Shown in pieces: positions 8,669 to 18,435 of a stretch of 64,000 bases of DNA; within the stretch, counting starts at the first letter, position 1, and each line of letters starts with the position of its first letter. The DNA is from Bog-473 sp963725895 (GTDB lineage: Bacteria > Actinomycetota > Acidimicrobiia > Acidimicrobiales > RAAP-2). The notes below the pieces were generated by a model. That model saw only the letters and a program-made list of their open reading frames with translations. It did no database searches and was not told where the DNA came from. The translations under genes were made by a program, and so were the position numbers. The stretch lies in contig CAVSAJ010000001.1 of the NCBI GenBank assembly GCA_963725895.1, forward strand, positions 2,604,001 to 2,668,000, written 5' to 3'.

Positions 8669-8705
8669 CGAAGCCACCCGGTCCGCGTTGGGCCGGGTGG
8701 CTTCG
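8669..8705. terminator. Perfect 13-bp stem-loop after the membrane protein
   Basis: CGAAGCCACCCGG (8669-8681) pairs perfectly with CCGGGTGGCTTCG (8693-8705) around an 11-base loop. It begins 22 bases after the stop codon at 8647. The following sequence is only mildly T-rich (CGTTGACAT), so it is a GC-rich terminator of the sort common in actinomycetes. Confidence 0.85.
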
Positions 8706-8771
8706 CGTTGACATACCGTCTGGCGCAGGTGACCTGACGATTGCCTTCGAAGACAAGCGAGGGAGAACAGC

Positions 8772-9686
8772 ATGAGCATCGGCGCCATCGTCACGAAGGG
8801 CCTCACGAAGAGGTTCGGGCGGGTAAACGCGCTCGAAGATCTCAACCTCGAGGTCCAGCAGGGTGAGGTCCTGGGCTGCCTGGGACCGAACGGCGCCGGC
8901 AAGACGACCACCATCCGGTTGCTGCTTGGACTGCTCCAGCCGACGTCGGGAAGCTGTCAGTTGTTCGGCGTGGACGCCACGCGCCACCCCGTCGAGGCTC
9001 ACCGCCGCGTGGCCTTTGTCCCCGGTGAGGCCGACCTCTGGCCGAAGTTGACCGGCATGGAGACACTGCATCTGCTGGGCCGGGTCTACGGTCAGGTTGA
9101 CGAGCCCTATCGGGACGAACTCATCGAACGCTTTCAGCTCGACCCCTCCAAAAAGGTACGTGCCTACTCGAAGGGCAACCGCCAGAAGGTGACCCTGATC
9201 GCCGCGCTGATGACCCGGGCCGATCTCTTGATCCTCGACGAGCCCACCTCGGGCCTCGATCCGCTTATGGAGCAAGTGTTCAGAGGCTGTGTCGGCCAGG
9301 CCAAAGAACGGGGACAGACGGCGTTCCTGTCGTCGCACATCCTGAGCGAGGTCGAGGCCCTGTGCGACCGGGTCGCGATCCTTCGTGCCGGCCGCCTGGT
9401 GGAACTCGGGAGCCTCCACGAGCTGCGGCACCTGGCCGCCGTCTCCGTCGACGCCACCTTTGCCGGGCCCGTCCCCGACCTTTCGGCGGTGCCTGGTGTG
9501 AGCCACGTCATGACTGACGGGCATTCCGTTCATCTCGACCTACGGGGGTCGGTCCGGCCGCTCATTCGGGAGCTGGCCGACACAGACGTCACCGGGCTCC
9601 AGAGCAGGGAGCCGTCACTCGAGGAGCTCTTCCTCAGCCACTACGGCGCTGGCGAGACGGATGGCCATGGCGACGGACGCGGCTAA
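8772..9686 (+). CDS. ABC exporter ATP-binding subunit
   Basis: This 304-residue ATPase has the Walker A motif GPNGAGKTTT at about 40-49, Walker B LLILDEPTSGLD at about 155-166, and the H-loop SSHILSEVE. The signature motif is YSKGNRQK rather than LSGGQ, as is common in the drug- and antibiotic-export (DrrA/TnrB) branch. A GGGAGAAC ribosome-binding site precedes the ATG. The 3' end overlaps the permease gene by 26 bases, so the two subunits are translationally linked. Substrate is unknown. Confidence 0.88.
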   Translation: MSIGAIVTKGLTKRFGRVNALEDLNLEVQQGEVLGCLGPNGAGKTTTIRLLLGLLQPTSGSCQLFGVDATRHPVEAHRRVAFVPGEADLWPKLTGMETLHLLGRVYGQVDEPYRDELIERFQLDPSKKVRAYSKGNRQKVTLIAALMTRADLLILDEPTSGLDPLMEQVFRGCVGQAKERGQTAFLSSHILSEVEALCDRVAILRAGRLVELGSLHELRHLAAVSVDATFAGPVPDLSAVPGVSHVMTDGHSVHLDLRGSVRPLIRELADTDVTGLQSREPSLEELFLSHYGAGETDGHGDGRG

Positions 9687-11319
9687 CCCATTCGTCGCAC
9701 CCGGGAGGGCTCCTTGCCATCGGTCATGGGTCATCTTCGCGAGAACGGCGCGGGCGGCCTCGAGGTCTGGCCTCGTGTGGGGCTATGTGTTCGGCGCGTT
9801 CATCGCCTCCTCGGCGTGGAGCTATTCGAGCATCTACAAGACCCAGGCCCAGCGCGAGGCTCTCGCCGCGACGTTTGGCAACAACAAAGCGACGATCGCG
9901 CTGTTCGGGCCGGCACCCGCACTGCAGACCGTCGGTGGGTTCACTGTGTTCAAGGTGTCCATGACCCTCATGATCGTCGGCGCCATCTGGGGCCTGCTGA
10001 CCAGCTCGCGGCTTCTCCGCGGCGAGGAGGACGCAGGCCGCTGGGACATCCTCCTTTCGGGCGGGACAACGCGAGGCGGGGCGGCGCTGCAGGCTCTTGG
10101 CGGATTCGCCGTCTCCGCGCTCGTCCTCTGGACCCTGACCTCCCTCATCACCTCCATCGCCGGCGTGTCGTCGAAGGTGGACATCGCCCTCGGTCCCGCG
10201 CTCTTCTTCGCTCTTGCGCTCGTCAGTCCCGCCGTCATGTTCCTTGCGGTAGGGGCTCTGACGAGCCAATTCGCCCCGACACGACGACAGGCCGCTGGGT
10301 ATGCCGCGGCAGTGCTCGGCCTGACCTATTGCCTGCGCATGGTCGGCGACGCCGGCGTCGGGCTGCAGTGGCTCTCCTGGCTCTCACCCCTCGGCTGGTG
10401 CGAGCGGCTTGCTCCGGTCACCGAGAGCAACCCATGGCCCCTGCTGCTGATCGGTGGCTTCACGATCCTGGTCGGCGGTGCCGCCGTGCGATTGGCCGCG
10501 AGCCGAGACGTCGGGTCGAGCGTCTTCCCGGACAGGCGCGACCGCCCGGCCGACCTGCGCCTGCTCGACAGCGCACTGGCACTGAGCGTCCGACTCACCT
10601 GGAGCGTGGCCGTCGCGTGGTTGGCCGCGCTCGCGGTCTTCGGTTTGCTCTTGGGCCTGGTGGCCAAGGGCGCGGGCGACACCCTGTCGGGATCTTCCCT
10701 CCGAGAGACCTTCGACAAGCTGGGTGCCACCGGCGGTGGAGTCGGCGCGTACCTCGGCGTGACGTTTCTCATCGTCAGCGTGCTGGTCGCCTTCGTGGCT
10801 ACCGGCCAGATCGGATCTGCGCGGAGCGAGGAATCCGAGGGACGGCTCGATCACCTCATAGTTCGCCCGCTCTCGCGCGTCCGATGGCTCTCCGGTCGTC
10901 TATGTCTCGCTCTTGTCCTGCTGGTCACCGCCGGTCTCCTCGCTGGCGTGTGCACGTGGGTGGGCGCCGCGACCCAGCACTCGGGCGTCGGCGTCGACTC
11001 GGTCGTGGGCGCCGGCCTCAACGCTGTCATTCCCGCCGTCTTGCTCCTGGGTCTCGGGGCTCTGTTCCTCGGCTTCTGGCCGCGAGCCGCGAGCATCGCT
11101 CTTTACACCGTCGTGGCCTGGTCTCTGCTCGTCGAACTCGTGGGAGGGATCGGGGCTGTCAGCCACTGGCTGCTCGATACCTCCGTCTTCCACCACGTCG
11201 CATCGGCGCCTGCTGTACCTCCCAACTGGGGAACCGACGCAGTCCTGGCCGGGATCGGCCTGATCGCCGCCATGGTCGGCCTTCTCGGGTTTCGACGTCG
11301 TGACCTCGTGAGCGCCTAA
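9661..11319 (+). CDS. ABC exporter permease, 'exporter of polyketide antibiotics' type
   Basis: The 552-residue integral membrane protein has about 12 hydrophobic segments arranged as two six-TM halves. This is the layout of the fused permeases related to tetronasin exporters (TnrB3-like). Motifs such as RLLRGEEDAGRWDILLSG near 120 and RSEESEGRLDHLIVRPLSR in the second half are the paired cytoplasmic coupling segments of this family. It forms a complete transporter with the overlapping ATPase. Nothing nearby points to biosynthesis of an antibiotic, so the exported compound may be a lipid, toxic metabolite or drug. Confidence 0.82.
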   Translation: MAMATDAANPFVAPGRAPCHRSWVIFARTARAASRSGLVWGYVFGAFIASSAWSYSSIYKTQAQREALAATFGNNKATIALFGPAPALQTVGGFTVFKVSMTLMIVGAIWGLLTSSRLLRGEEDAGRWDILLSGGTTRGGAALQALGGFAVSALVLWTLTSLITSIAGVSSKVDIALGPALFFALALVSPAVMFLAVGALTSQFAPTRRQAAGYAAAVLGLTYCLRMVGDAGVGLQWLSWLSPLGWCERLAPVTESNPWPLLLIGGFTILVGGAAVRLAASRDVGSSVFPDRRDRPADLRLLDSALALSVRLTWSVAVAWLAALAVFGLLLGLVAKGAGDTLSGSSLRETFDKLGATGGGVGAYLGVTFLIVSVLVAFVATGQIGSARSEESEGRLDHLIVRPLSRVRWLSGRLCLALVLLVTAGLLAGVCTWVGAATQHSGVGVDSVVGAGLNAVIPAVLLLGLGALFLGFWPRAASIALYTVVAWSLLVELVGGIGAVSHWLLDTSVFHHVASAPAVPPNWGTDAVLAGIGLIAAMVGLLGFRRRDLVSA

Positions 11320-11496
11320 CTTCCGTGTGCCTCGTCAGCCCTCGAGGAGATGCATCTGCGTCGCCGGCCAGGACCAGGCTGTCGATCCATCGGTGTGTGA
11401 GGACGTAGACGGTGGTAGGGCCGTCGCCATGGTCGTTCGCAGTCCTTTCTGACCCATGCCACCCTCATCCCGGGTCCCGACGGAAGGATTGACGTG

Positions 11497-14157
11497 ATGG
11501 CCCTCGGCACGCGTCCTGCGCCCCAGGAATTGGACCTGGCCGCAGCGGCAGCCCTTTCTCCCGATGAGATCCTTTCCGCTCTTGGGAGTCGACCCGAAGG
11601 GCTTACATCCACCGAAGTCGAAGAACGACTCCGCCGGTTTGGATCGAATGCGCTCGCCGTGCACCGAGTCCGCGCAACGGCGGTCCTTTTTCGCCAGATT
11701 CGGAACCCGATCCTGATTCTTCTGCTCGGCGCGGCGCTGGTGTCCGGACTCACCGGCGGCGGCACCAATGCCGTGATCATCTCGGTGATCGTGGTCCTCA
11801 GCGTCGGCCTTGGCTTCTTCAACGAATATCGGGCCGAAAGGGCCATGGCCTCGCTCCGTGCTCAGATTCGCCAGGAGGCAGAGGTTCGCAGGAATGGCCA
11901 GACGTGTCGGGTCCCTGTCACAGACCTCGTCCCGGGTGACGTGGTGGCGCTCCGAATCGGGTCCTTGGTCCCGGCCGATCTGCGTTTGCTCGACATCGAC
12001 GAGTGCGAGTGTGACGAGAGCATCCTGACCGGAGAGTCCATGCCCGTCGTCAAGTCCGTGACTGCAGTGTCCCGGGTGGCGGCGCAGGATCAGTCCGGAT
12101 GTGCCTTCATGGGAACGATCGTGCACGAGGGGTCAGCCCTCGGCGTCGTCGTCCAGACGGGCCCTCGGACCGCCTTCGGACGAATCGCAGCTGGTTTGTC
12201 CGAACACCAGGGCCAGACGGCCTTCGAGGTTGGCCTGGCCCGCTTCTCGCGGTTCCTGTTCGGGGTGGCGGCGCTGCTCACGGTGTTCATCTTCGCCATC
12301 AACGTGGCCCTGTCAAGGCCACTGATCGAGGCGCTCCTCTTCTCGCTGGCGATAGCCGTGGGCATTGCGCCCGAGATGATGCCGGCAATCGTGACGGTCA
12401 GCCTGTCGTCGGGATCCAAGGCACTGGCGGCGAAGAAGGTGCTGGTCAAGCGACTCGTAGCGATCGAGGACCTCGGCAACATCGAAATCCTCTTTACCGA
12501 CAAGACCGGCACGCTGACCGAGGGCGTGATTACCTTCGAGCGCAGTCTCGACGAGCGTGGCGAACCAAGCACTCGCCCCCGGCTGCTCGGGCTCGTCTGC
12601 AACGAAGCAGCGGTCACAAAACAAGGTCCCGTCGGGGGGAATGCGCTCGACCAGGCCCTCTGGGCTGCTTCCGAAGCGGCCATCGGGGGGGAGCTCGCCG
12701 TCGACGCGGCCCATTACGTCCGCCGGGCGGTGCTCCCGTTCGACCACGAACGGCAATTGGCCTCGGTCCTGGTCGAGGACCCCGATGGCTCGTTGCTGGT
12801 GGTCACGAAAGGCGCACCCGAGGTGGTTCTCGAGCGCTGCCGACACGTCCCCGACGGTGCCCGGTCAGTCTTGAAGGCACTGTTCTCGGAAGGGGCCCGC
12901 GTGGTGGCCGTCGCCACCCGTCCGGCAGCGCAGATGACGTCGCTGACCGTGGCCGACGAGCAGAACCTCGAGCTGGCGGGCTTCCTGACGTTTGCCGACC
13001 GACCGAAGGCCGATGCTGGTGCGTCCATCGCGCAGCTCAAGCATCTCGGTGTGGACGTCAAAATCATCACCGGGGACAACGGACTTGTCGCCGCCAAGGT
13101 GTGTTCCGACATCGGCGTCGAGTGCGCCGGGGTGCTGACCGGTGTAGAGGTCGATGCACTCGACGACGACCGTCTTGAAACGGCGATCCCGACCACCACG
13201 GTCTTCGCTCGGATCAGCCCCGATCAGAAGTCTCGTATCATCAAAGTGGCCCGCCGCACGGGGAAGGACGTGGCGTTCCTCGGCGACGGGGTCAACGACG
13301 CTGTGGCGTTGCATCACGCAGACGTCGGCATCTCCGTGGACTCGGGAACGGATGTGGCCAAGGACGCCGCTGACGTCGTGCTCCTCGACAAGGACCTCGG
13401 CGTGTTAGCGGACGGTGTCATCGAGGGACGCCGCATCTTCAATAACACCATGAAGTACGTCCTCATGGCGACCTCGTCGAACTTCGGCAACATGTTCAGT
13501 GCAGCTGGCGCGTCAGCGTTTCTGACGTTCCTGCCGATGTTGCCCTCCCAGATCCTGCTCAACAATCTGCTCTACAACACGGGACAACTCGTGATCCCGA
13601 CCGACCGGGTCGATCCCGAGGCACTCGCTCGACCAGCAGCGTGGGACATGCGGTTCATCCGTCGCTTCATGTCGGTCTTCGGTCCCGTCAGCTCCATCTT
13701 CGACTTCTTGACGTTCTGGGTCATGCTCGCAGTACTACACGCCGGCCACGTCGAGTTCAGGACGGGCTGGTTCGTCGAATCAATCGCCACGCAGACCTTG
13801 GTGATCTATGTGATCCGTACCCGCCGGGTCCCGTTCTTCAAGAGCCGGCCGAGTTGGCCGATGCTGGTGGTGCCGACCGGGGCGGCCGCGATCGGAGCGG
13901 TGCTTCCGTACACCGGTCTGGCCCACCTCTTGGGTTTCACCCCGCTGCCGACGGCGTTCTTCCTCTTGCTCTTCGCAATGGTCGTGGCCTACCTGTTGCT
14001 CGTCGAGCTGGCCAAGACACGCTTCTACCGAACGCCGCAGGCGCAGACTCCCAGGATTGCTCCCACCCATGCCGAGCAGCTCGAGCGGCGCATCCGGCGC
14101 CGGGTCGCACGATTCGTACACTTCGCCCCGCCGTCGCGCATCGGTGGCGCCGAATGA
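11497..14157 (+). CDS. mgtA: P-type ATPase, MgtA/MgtB-like magnesium importer
   Basis: This 886-residue P-type ATPase has the actuator motif TGES, phosphorylation site DKTGTLTEG with D335, and hinge GDGVNDAVALHHADVGISVD. The C-terminal block (SSNFGNMFS, FLPMLPSQILLNNLLYN, RFMSVFGPVSSIFDFLTFW) matches the P3B magnesium-importing branch rather than the Ca2+ or heavy-metal branches. A GGAAGGA ribosome-binding site lies before GTGATG; either codon may start translation. In Mycobacterium a P-type ATPase (CtpF, of a different branch) belongs to the DosR regulon, so its presence in this block is suggestive, but I see only a weak half box (GGGTCCCGACG near 11472) upstream. Confidence 0.88.
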   Translation: MALGTRPAPQELDLAAAAALSPDEILSALGSRPEGLTSTEVEERLRRFGSNALAVHRVRATAVLFRQIRNPILILLLGAALVSGLTGGGTNAVIISVIVVLSVGLGFFNEYRAERAMASLRAQIRQEAEVRRNGQTCRVPVTDLVPGDVVALRIGSLVPADLRLLDIDECECDESILTGESMPVVKSVTAVSRVAAQDQSGCAFMGTIVHEGSALGVVVQTGPRTAFGRIAAGLSEHQGQTAFEVGLARFSRFLFGVAALLTVFIFAINVALSRPLIEALLFSLAIAVGIAPEMMPAIVTVSLSSGSKALAAKKVLVKRLVAIEDLGNIEILFTDKTGTLTEGVITFERSLDERGEPSTRPRLLGLVCNEAAVTKQGPVGGNALDQALWAASEAAIGGELAVDAAHYVRRAVLPFDHERQLASVLVEDPDGSLLVVTKGAPEVVLERCRHVPDGARSVLKALFSEGARVVAVATRPAAQMTSLTVADEQNLELAGFLTFADRPKADAGASIAQLKHLGVDVKIITGDNGLVAAKVCSDIGVECAGVLTGVEVDALDDDRLETAIPTTTVFARISPDQKSRIIKVARRTGKDVAFLGDGVNDAVALHHADVGISVDSGTDVAKDAADVVLLDKDLGVLADGVIEGRRIFNNTMKYVLMATSSNFGNMFSAAGASAFLTFLPMLPSQILLNNLLYNTGQLVIPTDRVDPEALARPAAWDMRFIRRFMSVFGPVSSIFDFLTFWVMLAVLHAGHVEFRTGWFVESIATQTLVIYVIRTRRVPFFKSRPSWPMLVVPTGAAAIGAVLPYTGLAHLLGFTPLPTAFFLLLFAMVVAYLLLVELAKTRFYRTPQAQTPRIAPTHAEQLERRIRRRVARFVHFAPPSRIGGAE

Positions 14158-14209
14158 GGCCTCAGCCAGATGGCGTCCGACGACCTACATGTGCGCGACG
14201 TGGAGGAGC

Positions 14210-16453
14210 TCACCCCGTTGCACTTGCAAGAATCGTAGGTCCGCAGCTCGCGACGTCCAGTGAACCCTCGTGATCGAAGCTGAGCCGGCCCGTCTCGATG
14301 ACTCTCAGAAACGCTGCCACGACCTCGGCGTCATAGATCGTGCCCGACCCACTCCGCAGTTCCCCGACCGCTGCGTTGAGACCGAGGCCTGTTCGATACG
14401 GTCGTGCTGACGCCATCGATTCCACCACGTCGGCGACGGCAATGATCCGACTCCCTAGGAGGATCTGGTCGCCGCGCAATCCATTTGGGTACCCCGATCC
14501 ATCGCAGCGTTCGTGGTGTTGGAACACCATTTGTGCAACACGTTCTGGAAACTCCACTCGCTGCAGCACGTCGAATCCTGCCTGGCTGTGCGTCCGGACC
14601 ACCGCCATCTCAGCCTCGCTGAGGGGGCCCGGACGCGAGAGCAGGTCCGATGGAACTGAGAGCTTGCCGATGTCGTGGATTCGCGCCGCGAGTGCGATCT
14701 CCTCTGTGTCTTGGGTCCCAAGACGGAGCTCGGACGCCACGGCGCTCGCAATGCGCGCCACCCGCTCTTGATGACCAGCGGTATAGGGGTCACGAAGCTC
14801 CACGGACGCGGAGAGGGCAGCCACAACTGCCCGGGTCAACGTGGCGTGGCTCTCTTCCAACTGCTTCCGTTCGGTGATGTCGATCACGACGATCGCAATA
14901 CCGATGACCTGACCGCTGACCTTGACCGGATTCAGGTTCGTGAGCCAGGAGTGGATCTGATCTGGGTCCATGGCCGTCGGGCCCGAGACCTCCTGGTTGA
15001 CAACCGCTTCACCGCTGCCGATGACCCGCCTGTAGAACGGCTCGAGCGTCGGCCAGAGTGCTGGAACAACTTCAGCGACTCTTCGGCCGATCTGGTCTTC
15101 GACCTTGCCGCCGTTGACCGAAGCGAGCATCGCGTTGATGCGCAGGATCCGGAAGTCTCGGTCGACGTAACCAAATCCGACCGATTCCGTTGCTTGGAGC
15201 GAGTCGATGATCGACGATGCCTCGTCCGTCGCACGATTCGATTCGCGCAGGCTTTCTTCGAGGCGGTCGCGGTCCGCTTGTGCGCAGATTGGATCGAGAG
15301 GTCTCTGCCTTGCGGAGAGCCGGGTCGGGTCGCCGGTGACGGCGTGATCGACCGTCGCGACGCGAGCACGTCCATCCGCCTTCGCCCGGTAGAGACCCTG
15401 ATCAGCGTCGCGAAAGAGCCTCCGGCTCGTCGGCTCGACATGATCGAGGGCGGCGAACCCGACGCTGATGCGGAGCTGTGCTCCCCCTTCTGCGAAACGT
15501 CGGATCATCCGTTCGGCCAGGTTGCCCGCGCTGGCCAGGTCCGTCTTGGGGAGGATCACCGCAAATTCGTCACCGCCGACCCTCGCGACAGTGTCGATCG
15601 ACCTGCTCCCCCTTCTGAAGAGGGCGCCGGCTTCGGCGAGTGCCGCATCCCCTGCCGCGTGACCGTGCGCGTCATTGAACGACTTGAAGAGGTCGACGTC
15701 GGCAACAAGCAGACTCAGGGGCTCATGATGGCGAACCGCCCGGTCGATTTCGATGTCCAGACGGTTGTAAAACGCCCCGTGATTGAGACATCCGGTGAGT
15801 GCGTCTATGGATGCTTGGTGCTGGAGGTCTTCGACCAGCCGGTCCTCGTCTCCCTCAAGACGTGCGCGGTACAGCGCCGACGTCGAGCACAGCGCCGCTG
15901 TTCCGAGCAAGAGGGCCACCAGCGCCGCGATGTCGCTTGCCGCCGCTTCGACATGCGGATCGATTGCGGCCACGACGCCCAACTCGACGAGAGCGGCGAC
16001 GCCACAGATCGTGACCTGCTTCGGTGGAAGTGCCAGGGCGGCGCTCATGACCGGAAGGGCGATCAACACCACCAGCGGACTATCGAGTCCACCGTCCAAG
16101 CAGATGCAGATCGTCAGCGCGAATCCCGCAAGGAGCGTGGAGGCGAGTGAAAATGAGACACGCCACGGAAAGGTCGAGACTCTCTCTATGAAAGCCAGGG
16201 TCACGGCGGCCGCGATCAGGGTGACGGAACTGATGGCACACAATGCGAGGCGATGGGGCCCGTTGGGTGTCGCGACGAAGTAGGACAGCACGAAGAGGCT
16301 TCCGGCCGTCAGGGTCAGATAACCCAGGCGACTGTGAGACGTCCAGAAGATCCGCTTCTGAGTCCCCAGTGGGTCAGAGGCGTTCTCGACGGCGTCATCT
16401 GGGACACCACGTGGACCCTCGAATTGCGCGCCCGGGAGCAGACTCAAACCCAC
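14210..16453 (-). CDS. Membrane c-di-GMP enzyme with GGDEF, PAS and HD-GYP domains
   Basis: The 747-residue protein has five or six membrane segments in the first ~190 residues, a GGDEF domain with intact RVGGDEF active site near 290, a PAS-like domain (about 410-530, ending in VVIDITERK), and a C-terminal HD-GYP phosphodiesterase with HDIGKLSVP and RCDGSGYPNGL. Both catalytic motifs look complete, so it could both make and degrade cyclic di-GMP, with the balance set by the membrane or PAS input. It runs convergently to mgtA with a 52-base gap. Nucleotide output is known for these families; the signal is unknown. Confidence 0.88.
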   Translation of the reverse strand: MGLSLLPGAQFEGPRGVPDDAVENASDPLGTQKRIFWTSHSRLGYLTLTAGSLFVLSYFVATPNGPHRLALCAISSVTLIAAAVTLAFIERVSTFPWRVSFSLASTLLAGFALTICICLDGGLDSPLVVLIALPVMSAALALPPKQVTICGVAALVELGVVAAIDPHVEAAASDIAALVALLLGTAALCSTSALYRARLEGDEDRLVEDLQHQASIDALTGCLNHGAFYNRLDIEIDRAVRHHEPLSLLVADVDLFKSFNDAHGHAAGDAALAEAGALFRRGSRSIDTVARVGGDEFAVILPKTDLASAGNLAERMIRRFAEGGAQLRISVGFAALDHVEPTSRRLFRDADQGLYRAKADGRARVATVDHAVTGDPTRLSARQRPLDPICAQADRDRLEESLRESNRATDEASSIIDSLQATESVGFGYVDRDFRILRINAMLASVNGGKVEDQIGRRVAEVVPALWPTLEPFYRRVIGSGEAVVNQEVSGPTAMDPDQIHSWLTNLNPVKVSGQVIGIAIVVIDITERKQLEESHATLTRAVVAALSASVELRDPYTAGHQERVARIASAVASELRLGTQDTEEIALAARIHDIGKLSVPSDLLSRPGPLSEAEMAVVRTHSQAGFDVLQRVEFPERVAQMVFQHHERCDGSGYPNGLRGDQILLGSRIIAVADVVESMASARPYRTGLGLNAAVGELRSGSGTIYDAEVVAAFLRVIETGRLSFDHEGSLDVASCGPTILASATG

Positions 16454-17153
16454 CGTTCTGTATCGGCCGAAAGAGGCGAAATCCTGAGGAATCGCAGCCA
16501 GCTAAGAGGCAGGTTGTCGTGCTAGAAATATCAGCTAGGGCAGACAATTCGGACGCAATCCGCGTGACGGCTCGGGAAGCCACCGACACGAGTGGAGCGC
16601 CCGTATCCGGGCCGAAACGACGGCTTCGGGCATCCCCGAGACAGCAGCTGTTGAGGGCGGCCACAGGCCGGTGGAGCGGACTGTTGAGGGCGGCGTTACA
16701 TGTTCTTCGGAATGCGACAATGGAGAATGCAGATCGCCGAGCGACCGGCTGGTCGCCCCGTCGTCGACCGGAGTCGATGACCCCTCATGCGAAATGCGCT
16801 GCAGCAGGACGAGGCGGATCTTTGGCCGACCCCATCGGTCATGGTTGCGCCCTCGTCGATCCGTGAGGGTTGACTCACCGAACGACCCTTCGACTCCGGG
16901 CAGTGATGATCAGTGCGCCGAGCGCCGTTGCTCGGACCGCGCCTCGAGGTCTCCTTTCCAGTTCCCGACAACAACCCGTCGATGTATGCATTGGACGTCG
17001 AATGACCTCCTTGGAACTAGAAGCAAAGGCCCTTCTACTCCAGGGACCTAAGTCCCTAAGAGGGGGATTCGAAACGCAAAGCCCTTGGGCGCAGGGTCCG
17101 GCCGCCCGCCCTCATAGTCGTGGACGGTACCTCCGAACTGGTTCACACCGAAC
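16454..17153. other. 700-bp intergenic region, no convincing gene
   Basis: Open frames on both strands here are Arg/Ser-rich and have no ribosome-binding site or recognisable domain. The only clear signal is the DosR-like palindrome at 17043-17058. A leader or small RNA could lie here but none can be supported from sequence alone. Confidence 0.4.
17043..17058. promoter_or_regulatory. Isolated DosR-like palindrome
   Basis: GGGACCTAAGTCCCT at about 17043-17057, followed by AAG, is a near-perfect GGGAC-N4-GTCCC palindrome. The nearest downstream start on the minus strand is the c-di-GMP enzyme 590 bases away; on the plus strand there is only antisense tRNA. It may serve an unrecognised small transcript. 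Confidence 0.5.
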
Positions 17154-17229
17154 TGGAGCCTGAGGTCGGATTCGAACCGACGACCTGCGCATTACGAGTG
17201 CGCTGCTCTACCGACTGAGCTACCCAGGC
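17154..17229 (-). tRNA. tRNA-Thr (anticodon CGU)
   Basis: The minus strand folds into a full cloverleaf: acceptor GCCTGGG paired with CTCAGGC (one G-T pair), D arm GCTC/GAGC, anticodon stem GCGCA/TGCGC around loop CTCGTAA (anticodon CGT), and T arm GTCGG-TTCGAAT-CCGAC. The CCA end is encoded (17154-17156). Confidence 0.95.
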
Positions 17230-17340
17230 AGATACGTGCCGACCCGACCAAGAAGGAGTCCTGCGGTACCGGGCCAGGCGACGGTGAGTCAGTGTACGCG
17301 CCCCGCACGCGGCTCATCGACCCGGGCCGTAGCGCCCTCC

Positions 17341-18435
17341 CTACGAGGCCAGCGCGGCCAGGCGAACGAAGAGCGATTGCAGGAGCAGCGCCTCGTTGGG
17401 GTTGCGCACCAGTGACTCGGCCGCGTCGGTGATGAGACCGACGGCGTCGGCAGCGCCTCGGACGTCGGGATCGCCGACTCCGATCGCTCCTCCGCCGGCT
17501 GCGTTGACCAGGCGGCCGCGGTACGAGCGCGCAAGCACCCCGAGGCCGGCGCGCAATGCATCAGTACGGAACCGACGCTCCTCGCGTTGGTGCTGCTCGA
17601 CGATCTCCTTGCGACCGGGCAGACCCCGCTCGCCCATCTCCTTGGCGGCCGCGGCGAGCGCGTCGATCTGGCGGGCGTGCTCCGCTCGCAGGGGCTCGAC
17701 CGCGCGGTCTGCCGCATCGAGCACACGCCGGGTCAGGCCGGCCTCCGTCGAGCCGTTGCCTCCCAGCTCGTCGGGAACCGATGCCCACAGCGCGACCCGG
17801 GCTGCGACGTCAGGGTCGTCGACCATGACCCGGGCTCGCTCCGGATTGCCCCCGCTGCTGTCGGCCACGACGGCTGCCATCTCCTGTGGCACCCCCGACT
17901 CGGTGAGCCAGCCCACGAGCTCGCCGCGTGCCACTGGTGGGAAGTCCACCTCGACGCAGCGGCTCGCGACGGTGACAAGCTCAGGCAGGACCTGGTCGGC
18001 CAGCAGCACGAAGACCGTGTCGCCCGGCGGCTCCTCGAGCGTCTTGAGCAAGGCGGGTGCGCGCTGCGCGACCAGGTGGACGTCGAGGACCACGATGACC
18101 TGGCGTGCCGCGTGCAACGGCCTGCGCTGTGCGAGAGCGACGACCTGGCGGATCTCGGCGATGGAGACCGAAGCTCCGCTCCGGCGGACGATATGGAGAT
18201 CTGGTTCGGTGCCGGCGAGGGCGGCTCGGCAAGTGGCGCACTCCCCGCACCCGCCGTCAGGGCACAGCAATGCAGCCGCAAAGCCGTACGCGGCGGCCAG
18301 GCCCCCATTACCGGCCGGCCCGCGAAACAGGTACGCGTGCACCGGATTGGCCGCCGCCGCGCACAACGCCTCGACCGCCTCCTCCTGGCCGACCACGCCA
18401 GCGAAGAGCGAGCGGGCCGGACGCTCGGCGCTCAC
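17341..18435 (-). CDS. holB: DNA polymerase III delta-prime subunit
   Basis: This 364-residue clamp-loader subunit assembles with DnaX and delta to load the sliding clamp. The N-terminal AAA+ region has a degenerate Walker A (FRGPAGNGG), a four-cysteine zinc module (CPDGGCGECATC), and the sensor-like LLKTLEEPP that is hallmark of DnaX/HolB proteins. The start is a GTG that overlaps the tmk stop (GTGA at 18432-18435), so it is co-translated with tmk. The topA-tmk-holB order is common in actinobacteria. Confidence 0.9.
   Translation of the reverse strand: MSAERPARSLFAGVVGQEEAVEALCAAAANPVHAYLFRGPAGNGGLAAAYGFAAALLCPDGGCGECATCRAALAGTEPDLHIVRRSGASVSIAEIRQVVALAQRRPLHAARQVIVVLDVHLVAQRAPALLKTLEEPPGDTVFVLLADQVLPELVTVASRCVEVDFPPVARGELVGWLTESGVPQEMAAVVADSSGGNPERARVMVDDPDVAARVALWASVPDELGGNGSTEAGLTRRVLDAADRAVEPLRAEHARQIDALAAAAKEMGERGLPGRKEIVEQHQREERRFRTDALRAGLGVLARSYRGRLVNAAGGGAIGVGDPDVRGAADAVGLITDAAESLVRNPNEALLLQSLFVRLAALAS

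Noticed and set aside
11320..11496. M-box magnesium riboswitch before the MgtA-like gene
   Set aside because: Only 177 bases separate it from the permease gene and I see no M-box core or terminator hairpin.
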